Shown here one piece after another: positions 22,458-32,100 of a DNA stretch of 64,000 nt. This DNA is from Adiantum capillus-veneris. Its lineage: Eukaryota > Streptophyta > Polypodiopsida > Polypodiales > Pteridaceae. Below the pieces are notes generated by a model. That model saw nothing but the letters and a program-made list of their open reading frames with translations. It was not told the origin of the DNA and did no database searches. The stretch is from NCBI GenBank assembly GCA_014529385.2, contig CM043946.1, forward strand, positions 22,064,577 through 22,128,576, in the 5' to 3' direction. Each line of letters opens with the position of its first letter. Position 1 is the first letter of the stretch. Position numbers and translations under genes: made by a program.

Positions 22458-22520
22458 CGCGGTAATAGTTGAGGTAATAAACGCGGTAATGCAGCCGGTA
22501 ATGCTCGCGGTAATATGAGC
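22458..22520. repeat. Central GCGGTAAT cluster between divergent genes, family 2
   Basis: CGCGGTAATAG, GAGGTAATAA, CGCGGTAATG, CCGGTAATG and CGCGGTAATATG occur within about 65 bp in the space between the TNP2 start and the second gene. The same motif marks both ends of the element, so the transposon protein that binds the ends could also bind here, over the likely promoters. Confidence 0.8.
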
Positions 22521-22563
22521 GAAAATTCGGATTTCAATTTTTTTAAAAAATAGGGGCACTCGC

Positions 22564-22746
22564 GTGTCCCGCGAAGTTCAAAACCCTAAAATTCGAATTT
22601 CATCGTCTTCTCCACAGAAGACGAGAGCGCGAAACCTCACAACCTTGAGCTCTTCCTCCATCTCTACTATCCTACTCTCCACCATCTCTACTCCTTCACT
22701 CTCCTACCTTCTCCTACCCTCTCCCAACAAGATCTTCAATTCCATG
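22564..22746 (+). other. Possible first exon of the family 2 second gene
   Basis: Just downstream of the central motif cluster lies AAAACCCTAAAATTCG (a telo-box-like promoter or leader motif common in plants), then a pyrimidine- and Ser-rich open frame ending at GTAAGTTT (22746-22753), a strong splice donor. This could be a leader exon spliced over the palindrome array to the plus-strand gene at 23661. It has no recognisable domain. Confidence 0.4.
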
Positions 22747-22777
22747 TAAGTTTTGTTGTTATGTTTTTTGATTTTTT

Positions 22778-22915
22778 CACACGCATACACACATGCATAC
22801 ACTCATACACACGCATGCACACACTCATACACACATGCATACACTCATACACACACTCATACACGCATGCATACATACACTCATACACACGCATGCACAC
22901 ACATGGATACACACA
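22778..22915. repeat. (CATACACA)n-type minisatellite
   Basis: Variants of CATACACACG, CATGCACACA and CTCATACACA repeat about every 8-10 bp over 135 bp. Open frames across it are repeat artefacts. Confidence 0.85.
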
Positions 22916-23660
22916 CACTAATTAGTGCATGTGTTCTTTACAAACACTAATTAGTGTGTGCATTACTCTAATGCACACACTAATTAGTGTAAGTAAAGAC
23001 ACACCAAAACCTAAATTTGTTAATTATTAGTTACTTGCAAAATCTAAACTTGTTAAATTTGTCAAATTTGTTAAATTTATTACTTGCAAAACCTAATATG
23101 TTAAATTTGGGATTGGCCATGCACACACTAATTAGTGTGTGATTAGTGTGTGCATTGGCCAATGTGATTGGTCAATGTACACACTAATTAGTGTGTGCAT
23201 TGGTCAATGAGATTGTCCATTGCACACACTATTTATTGTGTGATTAGTGTGTGCATTGACCAATGTGATTGGCCAATGCGCAAACTAATTAGTGTGTGAT
23301 TAGTGTGTGCATTGGCCAATGTGATTGGTCGATGTACACACTAATTAGTGTGTGATTAGTGTGTGCATTGGTCAATGGGATTGGCCATTGCACACACTAA
23401 TTAGTGTGTGTTAATTAACACACACTAATTTGTGTGTGATTAGTGTTTGCATTGGCCAATCACATTGGTCAATGCACACACTAATTAGTGTGTGCATTGG
23501 CCAATGTGATTGGTCAATGTACACACTAATTAGTTTTGGGATTAGTGTGTTAACACACACTAATTTGTGTGTGATTAGTGTGTGCATTGGTCGATCACAT
23601 TGGTCAATGCACACACTAATTAGTGTGTGCATTGGCCAATGTGATTGGTCAATGTACACA
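22916..23660. repeat. Array of ACTAATTAGT palindromes and CCAAT boxes
   Basis: About a dozen copies of the palindrome ACACTAATTAGTGT, alternating with GCATTGGCCAATGTGATTGG-like blocks that hold ATTGG and CCAAT on both strands. Copies occur at roughly 22917, 22944, 22975, 23126, 23180, 23286, 23340, 23396, 23476, 23522 and 23612. The last unit ends seven bases before the ATG at 23661. The array lies in the intergenic region between two divergent transposon genes and may be promoter, intron or both. CCAAT boxes are bound by NF-Y in plants. Confidence 0.85.
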
Positions 23661-25124
23661 ATGTCTTCTTCTTCCACACCACGCTTTCGCAGCATTGAGG
23701 ATTTCATGGTGGACGGGATGTCATATCCCAACGCTCTCTCTGCCTATCATTCACAGCTGTCACCTCAGCAGTCATCATCAGGGTTTGGCTAGTTTCGGGA
23801 CACTCTTGGTGGGTTCGCTGCCATACCTGTGACTGATCCAGATATGGAGAGGGCATTGCGTCTTCGGGCTGAGTAGTTAGGTTCGCAGCAGACCCTTACG
23901 CAGCGCTATTCACCGGCACAGCTAGAAGCTTTTGGATTATCAGAGGTCTCTACTCCGACTCGTGGCACTCCATACCTGCAGAGTTTTCCGGCTACAGCTC
24001 CAGGTTCATCTTTTCCTTCACAGGGTCCAACGCCCCAGGGTTCGATGCCATTGGGTCCGACGCCACGGGCGTCCACCTATCCATCACCTATCCCACCTTC
24101 TGCCCCAGATTCACGTCGACGCTCTTCTGGCAGTCAGTGCCAGGGCAGCTCGCGCACTAGTGCCGGTCGATCTCGACGAGGGAGCGGAGCTAGTTGTTGT
24201 TTTGGGGGGGGGGGAGTACTAAAGATTCTCCTCCACAGTCATCGCTCCCTGCTCCAGCAAAAGATGAGGACCATGACATGCCTTCACCAGATGCTCGCGG
24301 GTTATACTACCATGTTCATAGAGGAGGTATGGTGGATCTCGGGACAGCGCAGGGCAGGATATTCCGCACACACGTCAACCAGTTAATCCACTCCACATAT
24401 ATCAACTGTTTTCTCAAATTTGATTAGCAAGATCCCTACAACCTCACATATATAGAGACAACCATGCACATGCGTTTCCCCAACCCTGAGGGGCAACAAT
24501 TCTCAAGGCAATGGTTGCAAGAGCATGTCAAAACATTTCTCAAGAACAAAAAATCTAGTGTGAGGAGAGCTGCAAAGAAGACAATGGAGTCTCCAGAGCA
24601 TAGCTATCGGCCAGGAAATGTCCATGATGCGGAGTGGGAGACAGCTATGGAAGAGAAAGAGGACGAAAGAGCAACGGGTGCAAGGATGTATACGCGTCAA
24701 GTTGAGGCCAGATCCCATCAGACTCCTACGCATTATGGTTCGAGAGGAAAAACGGCTTGGAAAGACAAATATGTAAGTAAAAATATTAGTTTTATTGTAA
24801 AAAATCTAATGTTTTTCATTTAATTAACTGGTTGCTATTTGTTGTCAGTATAACATTACCATGAGTCACCCGACCAAAGATGTGCAGAGATATAGAGAGC
24901 ATCATACCGAGTATCAAACTTTGTGTTGGTTGTTTGAAAATCAAATGATCTCTCGAGAGGAGTTCGAAAATGCGTGCAGAAGTCTGCAACATGTAAGTTT
25001 AATCTTATTTAAATAATCAAATTGTTGATTTTATATCAAATATTAAATAACAAAGTGTTAATTGTTTCTTTTTCTGGTTTTGCAGAGTCAAGGAGTTCCA
25101 CGCGAAATGCCGCCATCTCCCCCA
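23661..25124 (+). pseudogene. Second gene of CACTA family 2 (Pro/Ser-rich plus En/Spm-like domain)
   Basis: Start chosen at 23661 (MSSSSTPRFRSIEDF). The first part is Ser/Pro/Gly-rich (TPQGSMPLGPTPRAS, PPSAPDSRRRSSGS), like the N-terminal part of the family 1 second gene. The C-terminal part (24464-24823 and later exons) reads RFPNPEGQQFSRQWLQEHVKT, KKSSVRRAAKK and ERATGARMY; then, after likely GT-AG introns at about 24774-24848 and 24992-25085, SHPTKDVQRYREHHTEYQ and a stop near 25122. Two stops in the N-terminal part, a frame change across an 11-base G run at 24204-24214 and a stop near 24425 make it defective. It likely encoded the TNPA-like DNA-binding partner of TNP2. Confidence 0.65.
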
Positions 25125-25439
25125 TGAGCATCCTCTATTTTCTATACGCGGGCCCCGTTTGCCCTATCCCACATGACCATACTCTATTTTGTACATGCGG
25201 GCTTTTTTTGCCCTTTATGTAAATGCAATACCTATCATTTTTTGGCTCAATACCTCCCCCAATTCTAATTCCACTTATGTAAATGAAATTATCAATCTTT
25301 TTTTGGCTCAATGTATTGTCCAATTGTGATATTTTGTTGTAATTAATAATAATTTTGTAAAATATCTTAAATAAATAAAAAAATAGATGACCTTTTGGAT
25401 GGTCGTGCAAAGGACAATCCAAATGGTCATCTGTTTTTT

Positions 25440-25686
25440 TATAATAAACACGCCCGCGGTAATGCCTGCGATAACATCTTCGCGGTAACTGTTGTGGGTA
25501 TCTTTGCAGTAAAGATCTCGGTAATTGACACGGAAAAATAGCCGCAGGCATTACCGCATAAGTTACCGCTAGACCATTACCACAAATGTTGCCGCAATCT
25601 TTTCCGCATACGGGAATTTTCATATTACAAATTTGTTTGTTATTTTGCGGTAATGTGAGCGATAATACCGCGCATATGTTATAGTG
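25440..25686. repeat. Right subterminal repeats and terminus, family 2
   Basis: CGCGGTAATG, GCGATAACAT, CGCGGTAACTG, GCGGTAATG and inverted ATTACCGC words occur about ten times in 245 bp, ending in CGCGCATATGTTATAGTG at 25686. The next base starts family 1 TNP2 coding sequence (TCTAGATCTTCCGTC), so the junction is precise on this side. Confidence 0.85.
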
Positions 25687-25689
25687 TCT

Positions 25690-28283
25690 AGATCTTCCGT
25701 CATCTTATTCTCAACACCCAGATTGCACAAGACAATCCCAGATATGCGCTCATCATCTATGGTTCACCATAGCGTGTCTCTGGCTTTATCAAATCTGTCT
25801 AGCCACTCTCTAATGTAAACTAGGGACTCTGATACAAGACAACCTTCTGCCATGCTACCCTATGGACGTGCCTTCTGATGCACATATCCCTTGATCGTTT
25901 TTATGAAACATTCTAAAAAGAACATCCATCTGGAATGTGTTGAGCTAGATATTTCCACTTCATCAACTATGTGAACAAGAAGATGTACCTGAATGGTTAG
26001 CATAATAATAGGAAAGTGTTTCTCAAACATGCACACAACCTCCACAAGGTTTAGTTTGGCAAATGGTATGGAGTCTACATTGATCTCCTTTTGTGAGATC
26101 CATTGCACCAACTTTCCAAGTTTGTAGATTGTGGTACAGACATCAGGAGACAAACATCCCTCAATGGCCAGTGGTAAAATAAATTGCAAAACACGTCTAG
26201 CAATGATATTGAAATCCTAACACGAATTTGTTACACAATTACCACTATAATATATTCTACTTCAAAAATACTTGACATATTTTATGCCAGTCGTGTGACT
26301 TCAAGACTTCGTTTATGTAGTGAAACACGTTCGGAGCGAGTGCATTACACCAGTGGGGGTCCGCATAAATCCAATGGTCTCTTTTACTTTGCGTTCTTGG
26401 GCTCCTGTCAAAATCCATGGCGCTTTAGGGAGTTTTATCAATCCATTGGGTGCTGTCTGCAGCCAATATTGCTCCATACAATCCACATTTCTAAGGTCAA
26501 CCCTGGCTCCCAAAGTATCTTTCTTGTCGGTCAGATGGTCCCACAACAGATTACCCACATTCTTGAATATGTGCATTGGATAGAGCAAGTTATTGATCAT
26601 GAGTCTGGGCCAATATGGTAACGCGTACCATAGAGAGAGTCTTTTCATCCCTGGGGGCAAACCGTTATCACACATCTCCTTCTGCACTAACCATTCTTGT
26701 GCAGACGTCCTCAGTGGCTCTCTTCCCACAAAACCGTTGTGTAACTCATGATTGTCTAGAAGATACTCTTGATGACCTTCGTAAATTTGCTTCTTCAGTG
26801 AGGAAGCTCGACCATTAAGTCTAGGTCCACATGTGACACATGCTTTGTATCTGCTTTTTTGAAGCCCTACATGTATACACATGACAATAGATAAGCTTGA
26901 GAAAAACCAAGATTATAGTGTTTGAGTTTGAGTGTAAATCACCTGAGCATTCTGTTAGCCTGGGATAGTCATGCACGGTCTACATTAGAATGCCAATGAT
27001 CAAAGCATTCCATTGACCTGTGTGTCGGCTCATATCCACCGCTTTTATGCCAATCCAAAAAAAATTTAACTCTTCCAATAGTAGACAAAGATACACATCC
27101 ATATTCTTCACTTTATACCACCCCGCCATAATCAAGCTTAGAAACAAGTTCCCTTTCTTGGTAGTCAACCATGGGGGAATGTTGTAGTTGACAATGACAA
27201 CAGTCCATACACTGTAAGATGTCGATATCTCTAACCAAATGGATTTATGCCATCCATAGCTAGGTCTATGCACAAATTTTGAGCTTTCTTGGCAAAATCT
27301 GGCCATGTATCGTCTATATGTTTCCAGACTGCACAGTCTGCAGGAATCCGTAGCACACCATCCGAAGATCTATTCTCCTCGTGCCATGATGCTAGGACGA
27401 CCATGGAGTTACATTCAAAGAAATGCTTCACACGAGTAAGCAGAGGAAAATGTCTCAAAACCTTTTGTGAATTTTTCCTACGTGGAGATCTACTCGATAT
27501 CTCTCGGAATCACATTTCGGACACTTCTCCATGTCTATGTATTCCCCTCTCAAAAGAATGCATTCGTTAGGACAAGTGTGAATCATTGTAATCCATCCCC
27601 AAGTTTCGCAAGATCTTTCTTGCTTCCTCTCTGGAATATGGCATCACATTATCATCTAGTAGTATGTGCTCTTTGAGCAATCTACACATCGAAAAAAATG
27701 CGGTACACTTGTGTAAGTAATCTATCAGATCATTATACATCTAGAGTTTTTTATTGAAGTATACACATTGTAATAGATCACCTGAAAAGCCTTGTGATGC
27801 TAGTGTCACTCCATACAAACTTTGCCTGCATGTTGAGAAGAACCAGGAGCGCCTTCAATCTAGACACATGTGCTCCATCATACAATGGCGTATCGGCTTC
27901 ACTTTTCATATCATCATAGATAAGCCTTTCTGAATCCATGATCGTCTTGATCATTTCATCTATCTCGGGCTCAAACATTTTCTCATTGGGAATGTGGTTT
28001 TCATGATCATCCTTCGAGCTGTCAGAGGCTACATCTTGTGGCCTCACATATGCTGCTTGACCAAGATTGCTGCCTATTGGCAAGCATCAGAGTCCGACGA
28101 GTTATAATTGGAAACAACTCAATCTATAATAGATGGATCAAACTCACCAAATTCGTGAACGTGCTACAAAGAAACGTGTCTTGTCCGTCGCATAACATGT
28201 TTGCATTGATTACAAGGACACAAGATCCTTGTTGAGAGATATGTGTTTTAGTTGGATGGCCCCACATCCTCGTCACTACTCAT
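25690..28283 (-). pseudogene. TNP2 transposase of element C (interrupted)
   Basis: Start ATG at 28283 on the minus strand begins MSSDEDVG, as in A. Downstream pieces match A and B: FVWSDTSITRLF with donor, LTRVKHFFECNSMVVLASWHEEN, NYNIPPWLTTKKGNLFLSLI, MDVYLCLLLEEL, the zinc motif VTCGPRL, LLYPMHIFKNVGNLLWDHL, LPKAPWILTGAQER and the DUF4218-like QVHLLVHIVDEVE with SRWMFFLECFIKTIKGYV. Several frameshifts and stops are present. The gene is broken at 25690 by the family 2 element. Its C-terminal DUF4216-like domain is absent. Confidence 0.85.
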
Positions 28284-28349
28284 AATGAATGTAAAAACCT
28301 TATAACCTGGACATAAATTTAATATTCTATTGGAATCCTCTTTTTTTTA

Positions 28350-28350
<1 letters not shown>

Positions 28351-28417
<67 letters not shown>

Positions 28418-28439
28418 TGTGTGTGTCTCTCTCTCTCTT
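28351..28439. repeat. (CT)n(GT)n(CT)n microsatellite, element C
   Basis: Compound pyrimidine tract of about 89 bp lying between the TNP2 start (28283) and the divergent micro-ORF (28478). Elements A and B have pure CT/GA tracts at the same place. Confidence 0.95.
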
Positions 28440-28477
28440 TGTTCACACTACTGTAAACTACCTCACATTCTCTAGTC

Positions 28478-28579
28478 ATGTCTGATCCCCGCACACCTCG
28501 GTCTCGAGGTGCACAGATATCAGAACCATTGGGTTATAGTCTCATCTTTATTGGTCAATGCCTATATTTGTGTATATGA
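28478..28579 (+). CDS. Divergent micro-ORF upstream of TNP2, element C copy
   Basis: A 33-codon frame starting MSDPRTPRSRGA, containing GYSLIFIGQ and ending in TGA. The same peptide core is found in elements A, B and the two family 3 arms, although this copy is truncated relative to the 42 codons of A and B. No known domain is recognised; it is basic (Arg-rich) at the N-terminus. Whether it is translated is unknown; it could also be conserved as DNA or RNA. Confidence 0.45.
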   Translation: MSDPRTPRSRGAQISEPLGYSLIFIGQCLYLCI

Positions 28580-28849
28580 GAAATCTACACATCCATGTCT
28601 ACATGATAGTGCATGTAGTGGACCAAACCCCTTTGCTTCTTCTCTAGCTGTAGCAATTCACAACATCTTAACATCTATTCAGTAGATCCTTGTTCAAGGG
28701 ATTACTTAGCACATTACATGTTGGCCTCCAATCTGAGTATCATACAGTTGAAAGTTTTCCAACTTAAGGTCGCATCCATAGAGAGGAAGAGAGGGATCAC
28801 AGTTCACCTAACTCTAATTTTTTTGCGTAATCCCGAAGGTAGACTTTAA

Positions 28850-29640
28850 TATAAAAACTAAATCTAAAATCTAATCTTAAATCTAACCTAATAAAACATA
28901 TGGTGATTTTGAGCTAATCGAACATGGTTAGTGGGTGAGTTAATAGGTGTCAGATTCTAATGGGAAGATACATACTGTTGTGTACCTAGTGTTTGCTCTT
29001 TGGGCAAAGCCTTCATTGACATGCCCTAAAATCTAACCTAAATATAATCTAATCTAATCTTACATCTAGATCTAATCTAATCTTAAAATCAACATAAACC
29101 TAAATCTAACCTAAACCTAAATGTTATCTAATCTTAAATGTAAACTAAACATAAACCTAAATCTAACTTAAACCTAAATCTAATCTAATCTTAAATCTAA
29201 CCTAGCTAATCTTAAATCTTTCCTTAATCTTAAATCTAACATAAGTCTAAATCTAATATAATCTTAAACTCAACATAAACCTAAATCTAATTTAGTCTTA
29301 AATCCTAAACCTAAATGTAATCTAACTTAATTCTAACCTTAAATCTAACCTAGCTAATCTTAAATCTTGCCCTAACTTAAATTCTAATGTAAATCTAAAT
29401 CTAACCTAATCTTAAACTCAGCATAAACCTAAATCTAACCTAAAACTAAATGTAATCTAACCTAATCTTAAATCTAATTTAAATCTTAACATAATCTTAA
29501 GTCTAACCTAATTTTAAATCTAGCATAAATTTTAAATATAAGTTAAATGTAATCTAACTTAATCTTAGATCTTAATCTAACATAATCTTAAATGTAATTT
29601 TAAATCTAACCTAACCCTAAATCTTAATATAACATTCCAT
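28850..29640. repeat. Degenerate CTAAAT telomere-like array, element C
   Basis: About 790 bp built mainly of AAATCTAA, AACCTAAAT and ATCTTAAAT words, resembling degenerate versions of the plant telomere heptamer CCCTAAA. Shorter blocks of the same sequence are found in A (37020-37140, 37790-37930) and B (51310-51450, 51660-51770), so the array belongs to the family. It is interrupted near 28905-29030 by non-repeat sequence I cannot assign. Bases 28580-28849 also hold nothing recognised. Confidence 0.8.
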
Positions 29641-29659
29641 TTCATTTTTTCTCTACTTT

Positions 29660-29713
29660 TTTATCTATCTCTCTCTCTCTTTGTTTTCTCCTCTTACCTC
29701 TCTCTTTTTGTCT

Positions 29714-29744
<31 letters not shown>

Positions 29745-29823
29745 TTTCCTCTCTCAATGTGTGTGTGGATGCATTCTTTGTTTATGCATGTGTGTGTGTA
29801 TGTCTTTTTTGTTTATGCATGTG

Positions 29824-29861
<38 letters not shown>

Positions 29862-30012
29862 GACACAATGTGTGTGTGTGAGTGAGGGAGAGAGAGAGAA
29901 AGAGGGGAAGGGAACATGAGGAAGAGGAGAGGGAAGGAGTATACATGGCTCTCCTTCCTCTCCTCGTGCATGTGTGTGTGTGTGTGGCAAAGAGAGAGAG
30001 GGAGAGAGCGAG

Positions 30013-30052
<40 letters not shown>
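29660..30052. repeat. CT, GT and GA microsatellite cluster, element C right arm
   Basis: CT runs around 29664-29745 and 29826-29858, GTGT blocks with TTTGTTTATGCATG units, and GA runs around 29886 and 30000-30050. The same order of simple repeats is present in the right arms of A (38170-38650) and, inverted, B (50630-51095). Confidence 0.9.
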
Positions 30053-30054
<2 letters not shown>

Positions 30055-30270
30055 TGGGTTTACCTATTTCCTAGAGCGTCAAAACTCAGATCTAAGATCT
30101 GAATCTTTGGCGCTCTCGATTTAATTTTCACCCCTGTCGCCATCGCTATGAACGTCACTATGCAACACAGAAAATAGCGACACCCATAGCTACGCCTATA
30201 GAGACGCCGTGAATTTTCACTTTTGAGTGTCGCACTACGAGCGTTGCTAATGTGAAGTACTCTTGTAGTG

Positions 30271-30600
30271 AGATTAGGTGTAGAGAGACATGCGGATATA
30301 TTTTTACACCTTATCAATACACCTCTATTTCTCTACCTAATCAAGGTAAATAGAGAGGATATGCAAGGTAGAATAGGTGTAATTTAGGTGTTACTAAAGA
30401 GAGGTAGATAAATTTCTGTCAACCTATCTACCTCTCTTTCTACATCTAGTCTACACACCTCTATTTCTCTACCTAGTCAATCTAGAGAGAGAAGATGTAC
30501 AAAGAGAGGTAGAATAGGTGTAGATTAGGTGTATACATAAAATCTCTCTCATATACATACACATATATATATATATACATGCATGCATATATAGAGAGAC
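30271..30600. repeat. Duplicated inverted-repeat block (AGGTGTA/TACACCT)
   Basis: Two diverged copies (about 30305-30400 and 30430-30535) of a foldback containing CACCTCTATTTCTCTACCTA facing GGTAGAATAGGTGTA. No coding potential. It could be a small MITE-like sequence or a duplicated hairpin. Confidence 0.6.
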
Positions 30601-30604
30601 TCAC

Positions 30605-31425
30605 ATAGATATTTGACATTTATGGTTATGGTTTTGCATTCCGCTTACGACTATGGTTATGGTATGGAAATCAAGTTATGGTTATGGTTTTGCAATTATG
30701 TTGTGATTACGGTAATAGTTTTTGAATCATGTAACATTTATGGTTTGAGAATATTCTTGTCATTATGGTTACATTTTTCAAATCATGGTACAATTCTTGG
30801 TTAAAAATGTTTATATTGTTATAGATATGGTTTTCAAGTCATGTTTTAGTTATGGTTAGAAAATCTTGATGTCGTTGTGCTTATGGTTTGGGAGTCAACG
30901 CTATGGTTACGCTTTTGGAAACTTTTCATGTTTATGGTTTTGATTTTGTGGTTTTGTTATGCTTACAATTTTTCTCATCTACACTAAATGTACCTCTCAC
31001 TCTTCAATGTCAAAATATAGGTGGAGTGCGGATGCTTTTGCACTCTTCCCATGGGTAGAGAGGGTTGGTTCTTGGTGTTGTAGTACATGCAGCATCAACT
31101 GCCACTCCTCCCTGCCCAAATTTTTTCCCCAAATTTTTGCACTTGTGCAGGTGCTTGAATCAGTGTTGATATGTGTGTCAATATTGCGGTTGGAAGCTGT
31201 CATCAAAATGTGCACCAATATGTGCATCAAAACGTGTTTTAAAGTCTAGCGTTTGTTTAGGCACACATATCAACAGTTATAACATAATGTACTTCAATGA
31301 TTAGTATATCGACGTGCACACCGATGATACAATGTTGATGTACATACCGACGTCTTGTACTTTTAAAAAAAGCTTTTGGCCTTCGATACGTACGATGATA
31401 TTCATGCGACGTGTTTGTAGTGCCT
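30605..31425 (+). repeat. Dispersed repeat X: TATGGTTATGG array plus conserved block (copy 1)
   Basis: 30613-30950 is a degenerate array of TATGGTTATGGTT words. It is followed by a block with AGGTGGAGTGCGG, TGCACTCTTCC and TGGGTAGAGAGGGTTG (31018-31070), and then by AT-rich sequence with scattered CAATATTGCGG, CACCGATGATAC and TACCGACG words (31140-31380). The same three parts occur inverted at 60950-61590. A TAGTG at 31418-31422 might be a terminus. No gene is present. Confidence 0.6.
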
Positions 31426-31539
31426 CTAGCATACACTCTTAGAATAAATCTTTTTATGTTATTCTTTGTGCCATCACTACAAGAGGTTGTGACGCTGTTA
31501 GTGATGAAAATACACTGGGTTTTTATAACCCCCGGAGTC

Positions 31540-31735
31540 GCTAAAACTGTCGCTAAGAGCGTCGCTACGAGAGCGTCGCTATGAGCGTCGCTATAGGCAT
31601 CCCTAAATGCATCGCTATATAGAGACACTCATAGCGACGCTCATAGCGACGATTATAGCGACGTTTACACAGATGGCTATAGCGACGCTCATAGCTCCGC
31701 TACAGAGCCATAAATAGCGACGGTTATAGCGACGC
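31540..31735. repeat. Left subterminal GCGTCGCTAT repeats, element A
   Basis: The word (A/G)GCGTCGCTA(T/C) and its complement TAGCGACGC occur more than ten times in both orientations in about 195 bp next to the terminus. Clusters of short subterminal repeats are binding sites for TNPA-type proteins in known CACTA elements. Equivalent clusters in B are at 57525-57725 and, thinned out, in C at 11180-11230. Confidence 0.85.
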
Positions 31736-32100
31736 CCGAGAGAATTTTTTTTTGGTGACAGGGCATTGAATGCCCTGCCACCCATCAACCATATTGTACT
31801 TGATTCACTTTTTAAAAAAAGTGCAAGGGTAGATAATAGACCCAAAATAGTCACCCACAAGACGCATTGTTTGCAAAATTGACAATTGTACACATCATAG
31901 GCAAAATGAATTGATTGGCAAATGTAATAATGACAATTGTACAACATCATAGGCATAAAGAATTGATTGGCAAAAGGAACTGCGGTGACAAATGTAATAA
32001 TATACATGGTTCAAAAAGACGTATAAAATCCGTCTCATGATACATAAGCTATGAGAAACCCTAAACTAATGCTATCTAGCTACGGCTAAACTGACGTCGT

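Larger units (their letters stand above)
17851..25686. mobile_element. CACTA family 2 element (left terminus lost)
   Basis: The right end reads ATAGTG at 25681-25686 (CACTATAAC on the complementary strand) and borders family 1 TNP2 sequence. Arrays of GCGGTAAT/ATTACCGC words lie at both ends and in the middle. Two genes are divergent: TNP2 on the minus strand (18254-22180) and a second gene on the plus strand (23661-25124). The left side retains subterminal repeats but not the CACTA terminus; copia sequence begins instead. It was inserted into the TNP2 gene of element C. A target duplication cannot be verified, because the left flank is gone. Confidence 0.8.
11148..30270 (-). mobile_element. 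CACTA family 1, element C (about 19 kb with nested insertions)
   Basis: The left end reads CACTACAAGAG at 11148. The right end reads CTCTTGTAGTG ending at 30270. Both are flanked by the same trinucleotide AGA (11145-11147 and 30271-30273), the 3-bp target duplication expected of CACTA elements. Inside, left to right, are a fragment of the second transposon gene (to about 12525), a copia element, a family 2 CACTA element, the TNP2 gene (25690-28283, minus), a microsatellite, a micro-ORF, a CTAAAT array and a decayed right subterminal region. Compared with A, about 1.1 kb around the second gene N-terminus and TNP2 C-terminus is missing. It is the most diverged of the three family 1 copies, so probably the oldest. 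Confidence 0.85.

Noticed and set aside
28850-29640. True interstitial telomere
   Set aside because: Units are degenerate (mostly CTAAAT and CTTAAAT), lack runs of perfect CCCTAAA and recur inside the other family 1 elements.
29681-30124. ORFs of Leu-Ser and Arg-Glu repeats in element C
   Set aside because: Products of CT and GA microsatellites.
31411-31425. CACTA terminus of repeat X at TAGTG 31418-31422
   Set aside because: The second copy at 61 kb does not show a clear matching end and no target duplication can be paired.
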